A DNA stretch of 64,000 nucleotides from NCBI RefSeq assembly GCF_001434295.1, contig NZ_AZFA01000001.1, positions 62,001 through 126,000 on the forward strand, written 5' to 3'. The position numbers and the translations under genes were made by a program. The notes below the pieces were generated by a model that did not search any database, had not been told where the DNA came from, and was given only the letters and a program-made list of their open reading frames with translations. Below, piece after piece: positions 46,488 to 55,726 of this stretch; the first letter of the stretch is position 1, and every line of letters starts with the position of its first letter. This DNA is from Companilactobacillus versmoldensis DSM 14857 = KCTC 3814 (GTDB taxonomy: Bacteria; Bacillota; Bacilli; Lactobacillales; Lactobacillaceae).

Positions 46488-47053
46488 GAGTCGCAATTTT
46501 TGCCTCAGGCAATGGGACCAATTTTGAAGCTTTAGCTGGTGACCGTGAACTCTATTCAGCTGGGTTAGAGATTGCACTGCTTATTTGTGACCAACCCAAG
46601 GCCAAGGTGATCGAACGTGCTCGTGAAAAAAATATTCCTGTCTTTATCAATCAACTGAAAGATTATCATGATCGTAATGCATATGAACAGGCAATCGTTG
46701 ATCGATTGGCTGACGAAAATATCGATTATTTATTGTTGGCAGGGTATATGAAAGTTATCACCGAAACCTTGTTGTCGGCCTATCCAGAAAAGATCATCAA
46801 TATCCATCCATCAAAATTGCCCAAATATCCAGGTTTAGATTCTATTGAGCGTGCTTTTGAAGCACACGAGAAAGAAACTGGAGTCACGATTCATTATATT
46901 GACTCTGGAGTCGATACTGGCCCGATCATCGTTCAAGGAAATGTACCAATTTACGCTGGTGATAGTTTGGCAACTCTTGAAGAACGGGTCCACGCAAAGG
47001 AACATGAATTATATCCGCAAGTCGTTTTAGAATTACTAAAAAAAATAAAATAG
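46484..47053 (+). CDS. purN: GAR transformylase PurN
   Basis: Enzyme of 189 residues that formylates GAR with 10-formyl-THF, which FolD (encoded at 4191) supplies. ASGNGTNFEAL at the start, INIHPSKLPKYPGLDSIERA and the VHYID-like segment IHYIDSGVDTGPIIVQ carry the catalytic Asn-His-Asp set. AGGAGG precedes the start inside purM. Confidence 0.97.
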   Translation: MRVAIFASGNGTNFEALAGDRELYSAGLEIALLICDQPKAKVIERAREKNIPVFINQLKDYHDRNAYEQAIVDRLADENIDYLLLAGYMKVITETLLSAYPEKIINIHPSKLPKYPGLDSIERAFEAHEKETGVTIHYIDSGVDTGPIIVQGNVPIYAGDSLATLEERVHAKEHELYPQVVLELLKKIK

Positions 47054-47062
47054 GTGAAGAAA

Positions 47063-48610
47063 ATGAAGAATGCGTTGATTAGTGTCTCAGATAAAACTGG
47101 AATCGTTGAATTTGCACAAGGTTTGATCAAAACCGGTTATTCAATCATCTCAACTGGTGGAACATATAAGAAACTGCAAGAGAATGGTATTTCAGTTACC
47201 GAGATCGATGAAGTTACTGGATTCCCTGAAATTTTAGATGGTCGCGTCAAGACTCTTCATCCAAAAGTCCACGCTGGCTTATTGGCAAAACGTTCTAACA
47301 AGGAACATATGGCGACTTTGGAAAAACTAAATATCAACACGATCGATTTAGTATGTGTCAATCTTTACCCATTCAAAGAAACAATTTCTAAAGGTGATGT
47401 AGCTTTACCAGATGCTATCGAACAAATCGATATCGGTGGTCCTTCAATGCTACGTTCAGCTTCAAAGAATTTTGAAAGTGTATATGTAGTAACTGATCAA
47501 CATGATTATGCTGACGTTTTGGAACAAATCAGTAGTGAGGGAACAGATCAATTAGCTTTCCGTCAAAAATTAGCTGCCAAGGCTTTCCGCCACACAGCCG
47601 AATATGATGCCATTATTTCAAGTTATTTAACTGACATTGCTGAGATTGAATTCCCAGAAACTAAGACAATTCCATTAGAATTTAAGCAATCGCTTCGTTA
47701 TGGTGAAAATTCTCATCAAAAAGCTGCCTTTTATCAAAATTCACTGCCTACAAATTACTCGATTGCTTCAGCTAAACAGTTACACGGTAAGGAATTATCT
47801 TATAACAATATCCGTGATGCTGATGCAGCTATCAAGATGGCCTCAGACTTCGATCAACCCTGTGTAGTGGCATTGAAACATATGAATCCTTGTGGTCTCG
47901 GTGTGGATGATGAAGATATTTACCAAGCTTGGCAAAAAGCTTATTCTGCAGATAAAATCTCCATCTTCGGCGGCATCGTTGTAGTAAATCGTGAAGTTGA
48001 CGAAAGGATCGCCAATGAGATGCACAAGATTTTCCTTGAAATCGTTATTGCACCTAGTTTCACTGATAAAGCTTTGGAGATTTTGGAAAGTAAGAAAAAC
48101 ATTCGTTTGTTGACGCTTGATTTCAGTCAATCTAAGGATGCTGATAAGTTTGAATTCACTTCAGTTCTTGGTGGGATGTTAGTTCAAGAACGCGATACAG
48201 TGATTGATAGTTATGATGACTTTAAAGTAGTTACAAAGAAGCAACCAACTGCTGAAGAAAAGAAAGCCTTGCTGTTTGCTCAAAAGGTTGTAAAACACGT
48301 CAAGAGTAATGCCATCACTGTAACAACGACTGATATGACCCTTGGAGTTGGTGCTGGTCAAATGAATCGGATCGGTTCTGCTAAAATTGCTATCGAACAA
48401 GCTGAAGAAAATGGCAATATCAAGGTTCCATTCGTAATGGGATCTGACGCCTTCTTCCCAATGGATGATTGTGTGAAATTTGCTGCTGAACATGGCATTA
48501 CCGCTATTATTCAACCAGGTGGCTCCATTCATGATCAAGATTCAATTGATATGGCTGACAAATATGGAATTGCTATGGTCTGCACAGGTCGTAGACATTT
48601 CAAGCATTAA
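47063..48610 (+). CDS. purH: AICAR transformylase / IMP cyclohydrolase
   Basis: Bifunctional enzyme of 515 residues for the last two steps to IMP. The N-terminal cyclohydrolase has [21 protein letters not shown] and [16 protein letters not shown]; the C-terminal transformylase has ALKHMNPCG and the ending [11 protein letters not shown]. The ATG at 47063 is favoured over a GTG at 47054 that overlaps the TAGGTGA ribosome site. Confidence 0.97.
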   Translation: MKNALISVSDKTGIVEFAQGLIKTGYSIISTGGTYKKLQENGISVTEIDEVTGFPEILDGRVKTLHPKVHAGLLAKRSNKEHMATLEKLNINTIDLVCVNLYPFKETISKGDVALPDAIEQIDIGGPSMLRSASKNFESVYVVTDQHDYADVLEQISSEGTDQLAFRQKLAAKAFRHTAEYDAIISSYLTDIAEIEFPETKTIPLEFKQSLRYGENSHQKAAFYQNSLPTNYSIASAKQLHGKELSYNNIRDADAAIKMASDFDQPCVVALKHMNPCGLGVDDEDIYQAWQKAYSADKISIFGGIVVVNREVDERIANEMHKIFLEIVIAPSFTDKALEILESKKNIRLLTLDFSQSKDADKFEFTSVLGGMLVQERDTVIDSYDDFKVVTKKQPTAEEKKALLFAQKVVKHVKSNAITVTTTDMTLGVGAGQMNRIGSAKIAIEQAEENGNIKVPFVMGSDAFFPMDDCVKFAAEHGITAIIQPGGSIHDQDSIDMADKYGIAMVCTGRRHFKH

Positions 48611-48625
48611 TCCGAGGAGAAGATA

Positions 48626-49888
48626 ATGAAAATATTAGTCGTAGGATCTGGTGCCCGAGAAGATGCGATTTGCCAAGCTTTGCAAAGAGCTGATCGTTTC
48701 AATGATATCTTTTGTGCTCCGGGCAACCCAGGAATGAAGTTATTCGATATTCAAACTATTGGGATCAATGAATCAGAATTTGAAAAATTGGCCGATTTTG
48801 CCTTGGATAATGATATTGATTACACCATCGTTGGTCCAGAAAAGCCATTGGTCGAGGGAATCGTAGATTATTTCCAATCGCGAGGTTTGAAAATATTTGG
48901 TCCTAACAAGGCCGCTGCTCAAATCGAAGGATCCAAAACATTTGCCAAAGATTTGATGGCTAAAGCCAACGTTCCGACAGCTTTTTTTCAAGAATTCACT
49001 GATTTTGGCTTAGCAATCGAATACATTGAAAAGAAAAATCAGTTTCCAATCGTTATTAAGGCTAATGGTTTAGCCAGTGGGAAAGGTGTCTTCATTGTTA
49101 ATGGTTTAGATGAGTCGATCAATATTTTGCATAAATTGTTGGAAGACCATCAATTTGGTACCAAGAAAGTCATTATTGAAGAATATTTAGTTGGTGAAGA
49201 ATTTTCTCTGATGGCTTTCGTCAATGGGACCAATTTTTATCCAATGCCGATTGCCCAAGATTACAAGCGTGCTCTGGACAATGACAGAGGGATGAACACT
49301 GGTGGTATGGGAGCAGTTTGTCCAGTGGATAATATAGACAGTGATGTTGTCTACCAAGCATACAAGGATGTATTAAAACCTTTCATTAAGCAAATGGATA
49401 CTGATGGAGTTAGTTATACAGGAATCCTTTATGCTGGTTTGATTTTGACCACTAATGGTATCCGCGTGATTGAATTCAACGTCCGTTTTGGTGATCCAGA
49501 AACTGAGGTTGTCCTACCAAGGCTGGAGTCAGACTTCTCAAAAGTCATTGCTAACTTACTAGATAATGTAGATATCGATGATATCAAATGGCGTGACGAA
49601 GGGATCGATTTAGGTGTTTTTGTTGCTAGCAAAGGGTATCCAATCGAACCAGAGATTGGTTTACCAATTGGTCAAAAAATCGCCTTTCAGGACACTCATT
49701 TGAAAATTGATTTTGCAAGTGTATCTGAAAATGGAGATCAATTATTCAGTAATGGTGGTCGATTGTATCTAGTTACCTCACATGCTAGAAATCTTCAAAA
49801 TGCACAAGATAAGATTTATTCCTTTTTAGAAACTGTCAAAAATGAGAATGTGTTTTACCGTCAAGATATCGGTAACAATGCTAAATAA
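48626..49888 (+). CDS. purD: GAR synthetase PurD
   Basis: ATP-grasp ligase of 420 residues that adds glycine to phosphoribosylamine, the product of PurF. VVGSGAREDAI, VGPEKPLVEGI, IKANGLASGKGV and VRFGDPETEVVLPRL are clear family marks. Note GSGARED where most enzymes have GSGGREH, a small departure in the N-terminal loop. It is the last pur gene and ends in a strong terminator. Confidence 0.96.
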   Translation: MKILVVGSGAREDAICQALQRADRFNDIFCAPGNPGMKLFDIQTIGINESEFEKLADFALDNDIDYTIVGPEKPLVEGIVDYFQSRGLKIFGPNKAAAQIEGSKTFAKDLMAKANVPTAFFQEFTDFGLAIEYIEKKNQFPIVIKANGLASGKGVFIVNGLDESINILHKLLEDHQFGTKKVIIEEYLVGEEFSLMAFVNGTNFYPMPIAQDYKRALDNDRGMNTGGMGAVCPVDNIDSDVVYQAYKDVLKPFIKQMDTDGVSYTGILYAGLILTTNGIRVIEFNVRFGDPETEVVLPRLESDFSKVIANLLDNVDIDDIKWRDEGIDLGVFVASKGYPIEPEIGLPIGQKIAFQDTHLKIDFASVSENGDQLFSNGGRLYLVTSHARNLQNAQDKIYSFLETVKNENVFYRQDIGNNAK

Positions 49889-49944
49889 AAAAGCGTACTT
49901 TCTTAACTAGACCAATTTAACTAGTTAATGAAAGTACGCTTTTT
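49888..49944. terminator. Bidirectional terminator between purD and plsC
   Basis: AAAAAGCGTACTTTC pairs with GAAAGTACGCTTTTT, with inner arms TTAACTAG/CTAGTTAA. A and T tracts flank both sides, so it can stop the pur transcript and the minus-strand plsC transcript. Confidence 0.9.
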
Positions 49945-49945
49945 A

Positions 49946-50584
49946 TTAATCTTCAAATTCTTTTTTATTTGGATCTGGGATATACTTGAAATCTGGGTCG
50001 ATTTTATTATCGATTTCTTTCCAAGCTGTTTCCATATCTTGGTTGACTTTATTGGTTTGTTCATCGTCTAATTTTGCTTTAAAATTAAAGTCGATTTCCG
50101 GGCCAATCCCAATCGTGATTTTTTTATGTTTCAAAAAGTCAGAAAAAGTTGTTGGTCCTTGATAAACGAAGGGAACCAATGGTGCTTTTGACATTTTGGC
50201 GATCAATGAGGCACCGCCACGTAATTTTTTCGAATATCTAGTTCCGGAAGGGAACATAATCAAAATTTGCCCTTTATTTTTTAGAGCCTTGACCGGTCTT
50301 TTGATCACGGAAGGTCCAGGATGTTTTCGGTCAACTGGAAAAGCGTGAGCATGATTTAAAATATAACGCAAAATTGGATTTTTGAAGAGTTCGATCTTAG
50401 CCATAAAAGTTGCTTCACGAGGCGAGATAGCCAGTGCAAAATATAAAGGCTCCCACCAGGTACGATGCGGTGCAACAATAATGTACGGTTTGTCAGGTAA
50501 ACTTTCTTTCCCAACGACCTTGTATCGACCATTGGCTACCCAAAGAACAAAACGAGCAACTTGGCGAATAAATTTATAAAACAT
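49946..50584 (-). CDS. plsC: 1-acyl-sn-glycerol-3-phosphate acyltransferase (PlsC family)
   Basis: Membrane-associated acyltransferase of 212 residues making phosphatidic acid, substrate of CdsA. Motif I reads PHRTWWEP, an H-x4-E in place of the usual H-x4-D. Motif III FPSGTR and the following VPFVYQGP agree with Bacillus PlsC, as does AFPVDRKHPGPS. The N-terminal 20 residues are hydrophobic and basic. It uses a GGGGGAAA ribosome site and is divergent from the methyltransferase gene. Confidence 0.88.
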   Translation of the reverse strand: MFYKFIRQVARFVLWVANGRYKVVGKESLPDKPYIIVAPHRTWWEPLYFALAISPREATFMAKIELFKNPILRYILNHAHAFPVDRKHPGPSVIKRPVKALKNKGQILIMFPSGTRYSKKLRGGASLIAKMSKAPLVPFVYQGPTTFSDFLKHKKITIGIGPEIDFNFKAKLDDEQTNKVNQDMETAWKEIDNKIDPDFKYIPDPNKKEFED

Positions 50585-50629
50585 GGATTATTTTCCCCCA
50601 GTAAGTTTTGAAATATGTATAGGTGAAAG

Positions 50630-51352
50630 ATGAAAAAAATAACAAAGGATATTATAGCAAATAGCGGTATCGTAATAAATCAAGATAAAAGTTTGTACTC
50701 ATTCAATTTGGATACGGTGCTACTTTATGATTTTTCAATCCCAGCCAAAAGAGGCAAGATTGTCGACCTCTGTTCAGGTAATGGTGCGATAGGTTTAAGC
50801 CTGGCTGCTAAGACGAAAGCGAAAATCTATCTAGTTGAACTACAGACACAACTGTCAAAATTGGCTGAACAGAGCATCAATGAGAATAATTTACAGCAAC
50901 AAGTCGAGTCTATCAATGATGATTTAAAGAATGTGCAAAAATATATTGCCCACGATACGGTGGATACGATTGTTTGTAACCCACCATATTTCGCTAAAAA
51001 TGAGACTACAAAGATCAAAGATAACCCAGTGTTAGCAATTGCTCGACACGAATTAAAGACTGATCTCAATCAAATTCTACACATGTCGATGATTTTATTA
51101 AAAGAAAATAGTCATTTATTTTTAGTTTATCGACCAGATCGGTTAGCTGAGCTATTAAAAAAAATGGTCGAGAACAAATTGCAACCTAAACAAATTCGGT
51201 TTGTAAGAACTCATGCTAATTCAGAAGCTAATCTGTTATTAGTTGATGCCATTAAGACTAATCATTCAGCATCATTAAAAATTTTACCAGATTTGGTAAT
51301 GTATGATGGTGATTCGTTGACTGGGGAGGCTAAAGAAATACTACATGAGTAA
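50630..51352 (+). CDS. SAM-dependent methyltransferase, YabB / TrmN6-like
   Basis: Class I methyltransferase of 240 residues. SAM motif I is DLCSGNGAIGLSLA and the catalytic motif IV is NPPYF, typical of N6-adenine enzymes. E. coli TrmN6 (YfiC) modifies A37 of tRNA-Val, and B. subtilis YabB is its relative; the substrate here is inferred. It overlaps the GIY-YIG gene by 8 bases, matching Bacillus yabB-yazA. Confidence 0.88.
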   Translation: MKKITKDIIANSGIVINQDKSLYSFNLDTVLLYDFSIPAKRGKIVDLCSGNGAIGLSLAAKTKAKIYLVELQTQLSKLAEQSINENNLQQQVESINDDLKNVQKYIAHDTVDTIVCNPPYFAKNETTKIKDNPVLAIARHELKTDLNQILHMSMILLKENSHLFLVYRPDRLAELLKKMVENKLQPKQIRFVRTHANSEANLLLVDAIKTNHSASLKILPDLVMYDGDSLTGEAKEILHE

Positions 51353-51614
51353 TACGGGATATTTTGTTTATATTTTACTGTGTGCAGACGGGACTTTCTA
51401 CACAGGAACGTCCAATGATGTTAAAAAACGGGTGGCTACTCATAATCGTGGTCAAGGTGCTAAATACACTAAAACTAGGCGACCGGTCAAATTACTTTAT
51501 TCGGAAAAATTGATCGACAAATCGGCTGCTTTAAAACGAGAAATTGCCATCAAAAAATTATCCCGTCAGCAAAAGGAAGGATTATTGACGGCTAATGGAA
51601 TTAGTTGGAAATAG
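51345..51614 (+). CDS. GIY-YIG domain protein (YazA family)
   Basis: Protein of 89 residues consisting of one GIY-YIG domain. GYFVYILLCADGTFYTGTSND shows the paired Tyr motifs (YVYIL and FYTGT type), followed by RVATHNRGQGAKYT with the catalytic Arg. These stand-alone small proteins (UPF0213) have no settled function. It overlaps the methyltransferase gene by 8 bases, and a strong promoter for rpsB follows. Confidence 0.9.
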   Translation: MSNTGYFVYILLCADGTFYTGTSNDVKKRVATHNRGQGAKYTKTRRPVKLLYSEKLIDKSAALKREIAIKKLSRQQKEGLLTANGISWK

Positions 51615-51617
51615 CTA

Positions 51618-51646
51618 TTGCTTTAAGAGCTATTATCCACTATAAT
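51618..51646 (+). promoter_or_regulatory. Promoter of rpsB-tsf
   Basis: TTGCTT (51618-51623), 17-base spacer, perfect TATAAT (51641-51646), giving a start about 100 bases before rpsB. Confidence 0.75.
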
Positions 51647-51670
51647 ACTTAGCTGTATTAAAAATACACA

Positions 51671-51728
51671 CACTTAATGATTCGATTGACGGTGCGCAAG
51701 AGCGTTTTAGTCGAATGAGATTTAAGTG
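51671..51728 (+). ncRNA. Structured rpsB leader (candidate S2 autoregulatory RNA)
   Basis: Nested arms: CACTTAA (51671-51677) with TTAAGTG (51722-51728), and ATTCGA (51680-51685) with TCGAAT (51711-51716), enclosing a GC-richer loop with GGTGCGCAAGAGCG. The outer 3' arm runs into GGAGG, and a second AGGAGG stands before the ATG. S2-controlled rpsB leaders are known in other bacteria; I cannot assign this to a named family. Confidence 0.55.
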
Positions 51729-51754
51729 GAGGTAAAAACCAGGAGGAAATTTTT

Positions 51755-52549
51755 ATGTCAGTTATTTCTATGAAACAACTTCTTGAAGCTGGTGTACATT
51801 TCGGTCACCAAACAAGACGTTGGAACCCTAAGATGAAACCATTCATCTTTACACAAAGAAACGGTATCTATATCATCGATCTTCAAAAGACAGTTCGTAT
51901 GATTGATGATGCATACAACTATATGAAGGCCGTTGCTGGTGATGATGGTATCTTCTTGTTTGTTGGTACAAAGAAACAAGCACAAGATTCTATCGAAGAA
52001 GAAGCAAAACGTGCCGGTCAATACTATGTTAACCATCGTTGGTTAGGTGGTACTTTGACAAACTGGAACACAATCCAAAAACGTATTAAGAGATTAAAGG
52101 AAATCAAAGCAATGTCAGAAGACGGAACTTTCGAACGTCTTCCTAAGAAAGAAGTTTCATTGCTTGAAAAACAAGAAGCTAAACTTGAGAAGTTCCTTGG
52201 CGGTATCGAAGATATGCCAAGAATTCCTGATGTTATGTTCATTGTTGATCCACATAAAGAAAACATTGCTGTTAACGAAGCTAAAAAATTAAATATTCCT
52301 ATCGTTGCTATGGTTGATACAAATACAGACCCTGACGATATTGATGTTATTATCCCATCAAACGATGATGCTATCCGTGCCGTACGTTTGATTGTTTCAA
52401 CAATGGCTGATGCTATTGTCGAAGGCAAACAAGGTGAAGAATCAGTATCAGCTGATGATTTCGCTAAAGATGACGCAAAAGATGGAGACAAATCCATTGA
52501 AAATGTTGCCGAAAACGAAGATAATAAGAGTGCTAACGATAACAAATAA
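51755..52549 (+). CDS. rpsB: 30S ribosomal protein S2
   Basis: Protein of 264 residues on the 30S head-body junction. [22 protein letters not shown] and LPDVMFIVD-type segments ([13 protein letters not shown]) are diagnostic, as is VDTNTDPD. The last 35 residues form an acidic, Asp/Lys/Asn-rich tail. AGGAGG precedes the ATG. Paired with tsf, with a hairpin in between. Confidence 0.98.
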   Translation: MSVISMKQLLEAGVHFGHQTRRWNPKMKPFIFTQRNGIYIIDLQKTVRMIDDAYNYMKAVAGDDGIFLFVGTKKQAQDSIEEEAKRAGQYYVNHRWLGGTLTNWNTIQKRIKRLKEIKAMSEDGTFERLPKKEVSLLEKQEAKLEKFLGGIEDMPRIPDVMFIVDPHKENIAVNEAKKLNIPIVAMVDTNTDPDDIDVIIPSNDDAIRAVRLIVSTMADAIVEGKQGEESVSADDFAKDDAKDGDKSIENVAENEDNKSANDNK

Positions 52550-52561
52550 TTAGATTTTGAG

Positions 52562-52588
52562 AGTCATCTGTAAAGATGGCTTTCTTTA
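52562..52588 (+). terminator. Intercistronic hairpin between rpsB and tsf
   Basis: AGTCATC pairs with GATGGCT (7 bp, one G-U), loop of six, then TTCTTTAT. Probably partial termination that sets the S2 to EF-Ts ratio. Confidence 0.6.
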
Positions 52589-52605
52589 TGACTGGAGGAT
52601 AATTA

Positions 52606-53484
52606 ATGGCTGCTAAAATTACTGCTGCTCAAGTTAAAGAATTACGTGATAAAACAAGTGTTGGTATGATGGATGCTAAAAAGGCATTGGTTTCTGCTGA
52701 CGGAGATATGCAAAAGGCTATCGATGAACTTCGTGAGAAGGGTATCGCTAAAGCTGCTAAAAAGAGTGATCGTATTGCTGCTGAAGGATTGGCACATATC
52801 GAGATCTCAGGCAACAAAGCTGCTATCATCGAAGTTAACTCAGAAACAGATTTTGTTTCATCTAACGACAAATTCATCAATCTCGTAAACGAAATTGGTA
52901 AAGCTATCGTTGAAAATGAACCAAAAGATATGGATGCTGCACTTGCATTGAAGGTTTCTGAAGGTACTATCCAAGAAGCAATCACTGGTTTGACTGCCGT
53001 TATCGGTGAAAAAATCACTTTGAGACGCTTCAAGGTACTTGATAAGACTGACTCACAAGTATTCGGTTCATACCTACACAATGGTGGTTTAATTGCTGCT
53101 GTTACTATTCTTGAAGGTTCAGATGAGGAAGCTGCTAAAGATGTTGCAATGCACGTAGCTGCTATTAATCCTCGTTACATTGATCGTGATCACGTTCCTA
53201 GTGACGTGCTTGATCATGAAAAAGAAGTCTTTACTGAAGAAACAAAAGCTGAAGGTAAGCCTGAAAAGATCATTCCTCATATCGTTGAAGGAAGAGTTAA
53301 CAAGTTCCTTTCAGAAATTAGTTTAGCTGATCAAGAATTCGTTAAGGATTCAGACTTGACTGTTCAACAATATGTTGAATCTAAGAAGAGTAAATTGGTT
53401 GATTACGTTCGCTTTGAAGTTGGCGAAGGTATTGAAAAACCAAAAGAAGACTTCGCTCAAGAAGTTAAAAATCAGATGAAATAG
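52606..53484 (+). CDS. tsf: Elongation factor Ts
   Basis: Nucleotide exchange factor for EF-Tu, 292 residues. The N-terminal UBA-like domain has [19 protein letters not shown], and the exchange core has [15 protein letters not shown], the stretch that inserts into EF-Tu. The C-terminal subdomain ends with [18 protein letters not shown] precedes the start. Confidence 0.98.
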   Translation: MAAKITAAQVKELRDKTSVGMMDAKKALVSADGDMQKAIDELREKGIAKAAKKSDRIAAEGLAHIEISGNKAAIIEVNSETDFVSSNDKFINLVNEIGKAIVENEPKDMDAALALKVSEGTIQEAITGLTAVIGEKITLRRFKVLDKTDSQVFGSYLHNGGLIAAVTILEGSDEEAAKDVAMHVAAINPRYIDRDHVPSDVLDHEKEVFTEETKAEGKPEKIIPHIVEGRVNKFLSEISLADQEFVKDSDLTVQQYVESKKSKLVDYVRFEVGEGIEKPKEDFAQEVKNQMK

Positions 53485-53498
53485 TCATCTATTTGGGG

Positions 53499-53537
53499 GA
53501 TCGCTTAATTCTTATGAATTAGGCGGTCTTTTCTTTT
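53499..53537 (+). terminator. Intrinsic terminator after tsf
   Basis: Thirteen paired bases: GATCGCTTAATTC with GAATTAGGCGGTC (two wobble pairs), loop TTAT, then TTTTCTTTT. Confidence 0.9.
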
Positions 53538-53559
53538 ACCTTTTTTCACGCAACAAGCT

Positions 53560-53587
53560 TTTACATAAGGCTATTTTCGTGTAAAAT
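53560..53587 (+). promoter_or_regulatory. Probable promoter of pyrH-frr-uppS-cdsA-rseP-proS
   Basis: TTTACA (53560-53565), 16-base spacer, TAAAAT (53582-53587). A second extended -10, TG-T-TAAAAT, lies about 20 bases before pyrH without a clear -35. Confidence 0.5.
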
Positions 53588-53655
53588 TAAAGTTTGGTAA
53601 ACATAAATTGTTTTTATGTTAAAATGTTAAATAGCAAAATTAAAGGAGTGCACTT

Positions 53656-54384
53656 ATGCCTGACATTAAATATAATCGAGTTATCCTAAAAGTTTCTGGT
53701 GAGGCTTTAGCAGGAGACAAAGGATTTGGTATTAATCCGCCAGTAATCAAACAAGTTGCTGAACAGATCAAAAGCATTCATGAATTAGGCGTTCAAGTTG
53801 CTATTGTTTGTGGTGGCGGTAATATATGGCGCGGTGAAACAGGCGCTGAAATGGGTATGGACCGTGCTCAAGCTGACTATATGGGAATGATGGCTACCGT
53901 TATGAACGGATTGGCTTTACAAGATGGTTTGGAACAATTAGATGTTCCAACACGCGTTCAAACATCAATTGAAATGCGTCAAGTGGCTGAACCATATATT
54001 CGTCGTAAGGCCGTTCGTCATCTTGAAAAGGGTCGAGTAGTGATTTTTGCTGGTGGTACTGGTAATCCATACTTCTCTACAGACACTACCGCTGTATTAC
54101 GTGCTGCAGAAATTGAAGCTGATGTTATCTTGATGGCTAAAAATAATGTTGACGGTGTTTATTCAGCTGATCCAAAGAAAAACCCAGATGCTAAGAAGTA
54201 TGATGAACTATCACAACTTGATATTATTAACAAGAACTTAGGTGTAATGGACTCCACAGCTTCATCCTTGTCAATGGATAATAATATTCCATTGATTGTC
54301 TTCAATTTGAACAAAGCCGAGAACATCAGAAAAGTTGTTCAAGGTGAAAATATTGGAACAATTATTAAAGGTGGTACAAAATAA
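53656..54384 (+). CDS. pyrH: UMP kinase
   Basis: Hexameric bacterial UMP kinase of 242 residues, allosterically regulated by GTP and [45 protein letters not shown] and the [14 protein letters not shown] segment are diagnostic of the amino-acid-kinase fold. Its stop directly precedes frr, the conserved pyrH-frr pair. AAAGGAG precedes the start. Confidence 0.98.
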   Translation: MPDIKYNRVILKVSGEALAGDKGFGINPPVIKQVAEQIKSIHELGVQVAIVCGGGNIWRGETGAEMGMDRAQADYMGMMATVMNGLALQDGLEQLDVPTRVQTSIEMRQVAEPYIRRKAVRHLEKGRVVIFAGGTGNPYFSTDTTAVLRAAEIEADVILMAKNNVDGVYSADPKKNPDAKKYDELSQLDIINKNLGVMDSTASSLSMDNNIPLIVFNLNKAENIRKVVQGENIGTIIKGGTK

Positions 54385-54945
54385 ATGAGTGAGAATATTG
54401 CAGTTTCTAAATCAAAAGAAAATATGAAAAAAACTATCGAAGTTTTGAACCGTGAACTAGCTAACATTCGTGCTGGTAAGGCTAACGCTTCGATCTTGAG
54501 TAATGTCCAAGTTGAGTATTATGGGACAATGGCTCCCTTGAACCAAGTAGCCTCAATCAATATTCCTGAAGCCAGAGTTCTATTAGTTACTCCATATGAC
54601 AAATCAGCTTTGGATAATATTGAACATGCAATCAATTCAGCCGATCTAGGTTTGAATCCAGCAAATGATGGTGACGTTATTCGCTTGGTCATTCCACAAC
54701 TAACTGGTGAGCGTCGTCAAGAAATCGCCAAAAAAGTTGGTAAAGAAGCTGAGGATGCTCGTGTAGCAGTGAGAAACGTTCGTCGTGAGGGAATGGACTC
54801 AATCAAAAAGCAACTTAAGAATAGTGATATCACAGAAGATGGATTCCATGACATCGAAGACCAAATTCAAAAGGTTACTGACGAGGCTATTGCTAAAGTG
54901 AACGAATTAGCAGAAGCAAAAGAAAAGGAAATTACTGAAGGATAA
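54385..54945 (+). CDS. frr: Ribosome recycling factor
   Basis: Protein of 186 residues that splits post-termination ribosomes with EF-G. The hinge region is visible around VEYYGTMAPLNQVASINIPE, and the long helices carry ELANIRAGKANASIL and LTGERRQEIAKKV. ATG follows the pyrH stop without a gap. Confidence 0.98.
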   Translation: MSENIAVSKSKENMKKTIEVLNRELANIRAGKANASILSNVQVEYYGTMAPLNQVASINIPEARVLLVTPYDKSALDNIEHAINSADLGLNPANDGDVIRLVIPQLTGERRQEIAKKVGKEAEDARVAVRNVRREGMDSIKKQLKNSDITEDGFHDIEDQIQKVTDEAIAKVNELAEAKEKEITEG

Positions 54946-54965
54946 TTCCTTCAAACAATCGAATT

Positions 54966-55709
54966 ATGACAGAAAATAATATTGATGGGCAGAATAACAA
55001 CCTTAGGGTGCCAAATCATATTGCAATAATCATGGATGGTAACGGCCGCTGGGCAAAAAGAAGTGGTCAACCAAGGATTGCCGGTCATAAAGAGGGAATG
55101 AACAATGTTAAACGCATTGCGATTGCTGCCAGTGATTTAGGTGTTAAAGTATTGAGCTTGTATGCTTTTTCAACTGAAAATTGGAAGCGCCCAAGTGCGG
55201 AAGTTAGTTTTTTGATGAAACTTCCGGTTGATTTTTTCGGTGTCTTTATGCCCGACTTGATCAAAGAAAATATTCGTGTTGTCATTACAGGATTCAAAGA
55301 TAATCTACCTGACAAAACTAGAAAAGTCGTCGATAAGGCTATTGCTGATACCAAAGATAATACAGGTATGGTATTAAACTTTGCCTTTAATTATGGTGGT
55401 CGAGCTGAAATCGTCAACGCAACAAAAATAATAGCTCGAAAAGCGATTGCAAAAGAATTAGACCCAGAAGATATTGATGAGAAGGTATTTTCTGACGCTT
55501 TGTTTACCCATGTTTTGGGTGAATATTCAGATCCAGATCTCTTGATCAGGACTAGCGGTGAAGAACGGATCTCAAATTTCCTATTATGGCAGATGGCCTA
55601 TACGGAAATGGTCTTTGACAGCGCTTATTGGCCAGATTTCACATCTGACAATTTAGTAAATGACATTAAGATCTTCAATGACAGAGACCGAAGGTTTGGT
55701 ACTGTTTAA
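54966..55709 (+). CDS. uppS: Undecaprenyl diphosphate synthase
   Basis: Cis-prenyltransferase of 247 residues extending FPP to C55-PP, the carrier for wall polymers. IIMDGNGRWAKRSGQPRIAGH holds the catalytic Asp and the pyrophosphate loop; LLIRTSGEERISNFLLWQ and the C-terminal FNDRDRRFG are typical. It uses FPP made by IspA (6616). Start ATG has a weak ribosome site in CAATCGAA. Confidence 0.97.
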   Translation: MTENNIDGQNNNLRVPNHIAIIMDGNGRWAKRSGQPRIAGHKEGMNNVKRIAIAASDLGVKVLSLYAFSTENWKRPSAEVSFLMKLPVDFFGVFMPDLIKENIRVVITGFKDNLPDKTRKVVDKAIADTKDNTGMVLNFAFNYGGRAEIVNATKIIARKAIAKELDPEDIDEKVFSDALFTHVLGEYSDPDLLIRTSGEERISNFLLWQMAYTEMVFDSAYWPDFTSDNLVNDIKIFNDRDRRFGTV

Positions 55710-55726
55710 CAATTTGGGGGAAAATT

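Noticed and set aside
49946-50584. FPSGTR in plsC as a broken FPEGTR motif
   Set aside because: Bacillus PlsC, as I recall it, also has FPSGTR, so this is normal for the subfamily; only the H-x4-E is kept as a finding.
52024-52545. 173-codon minus-strand open frame inside rpsB
   Set aside because: Ser-rich antisense shadow of a highly expressed ribosomal gene with biased codons; no start signals.
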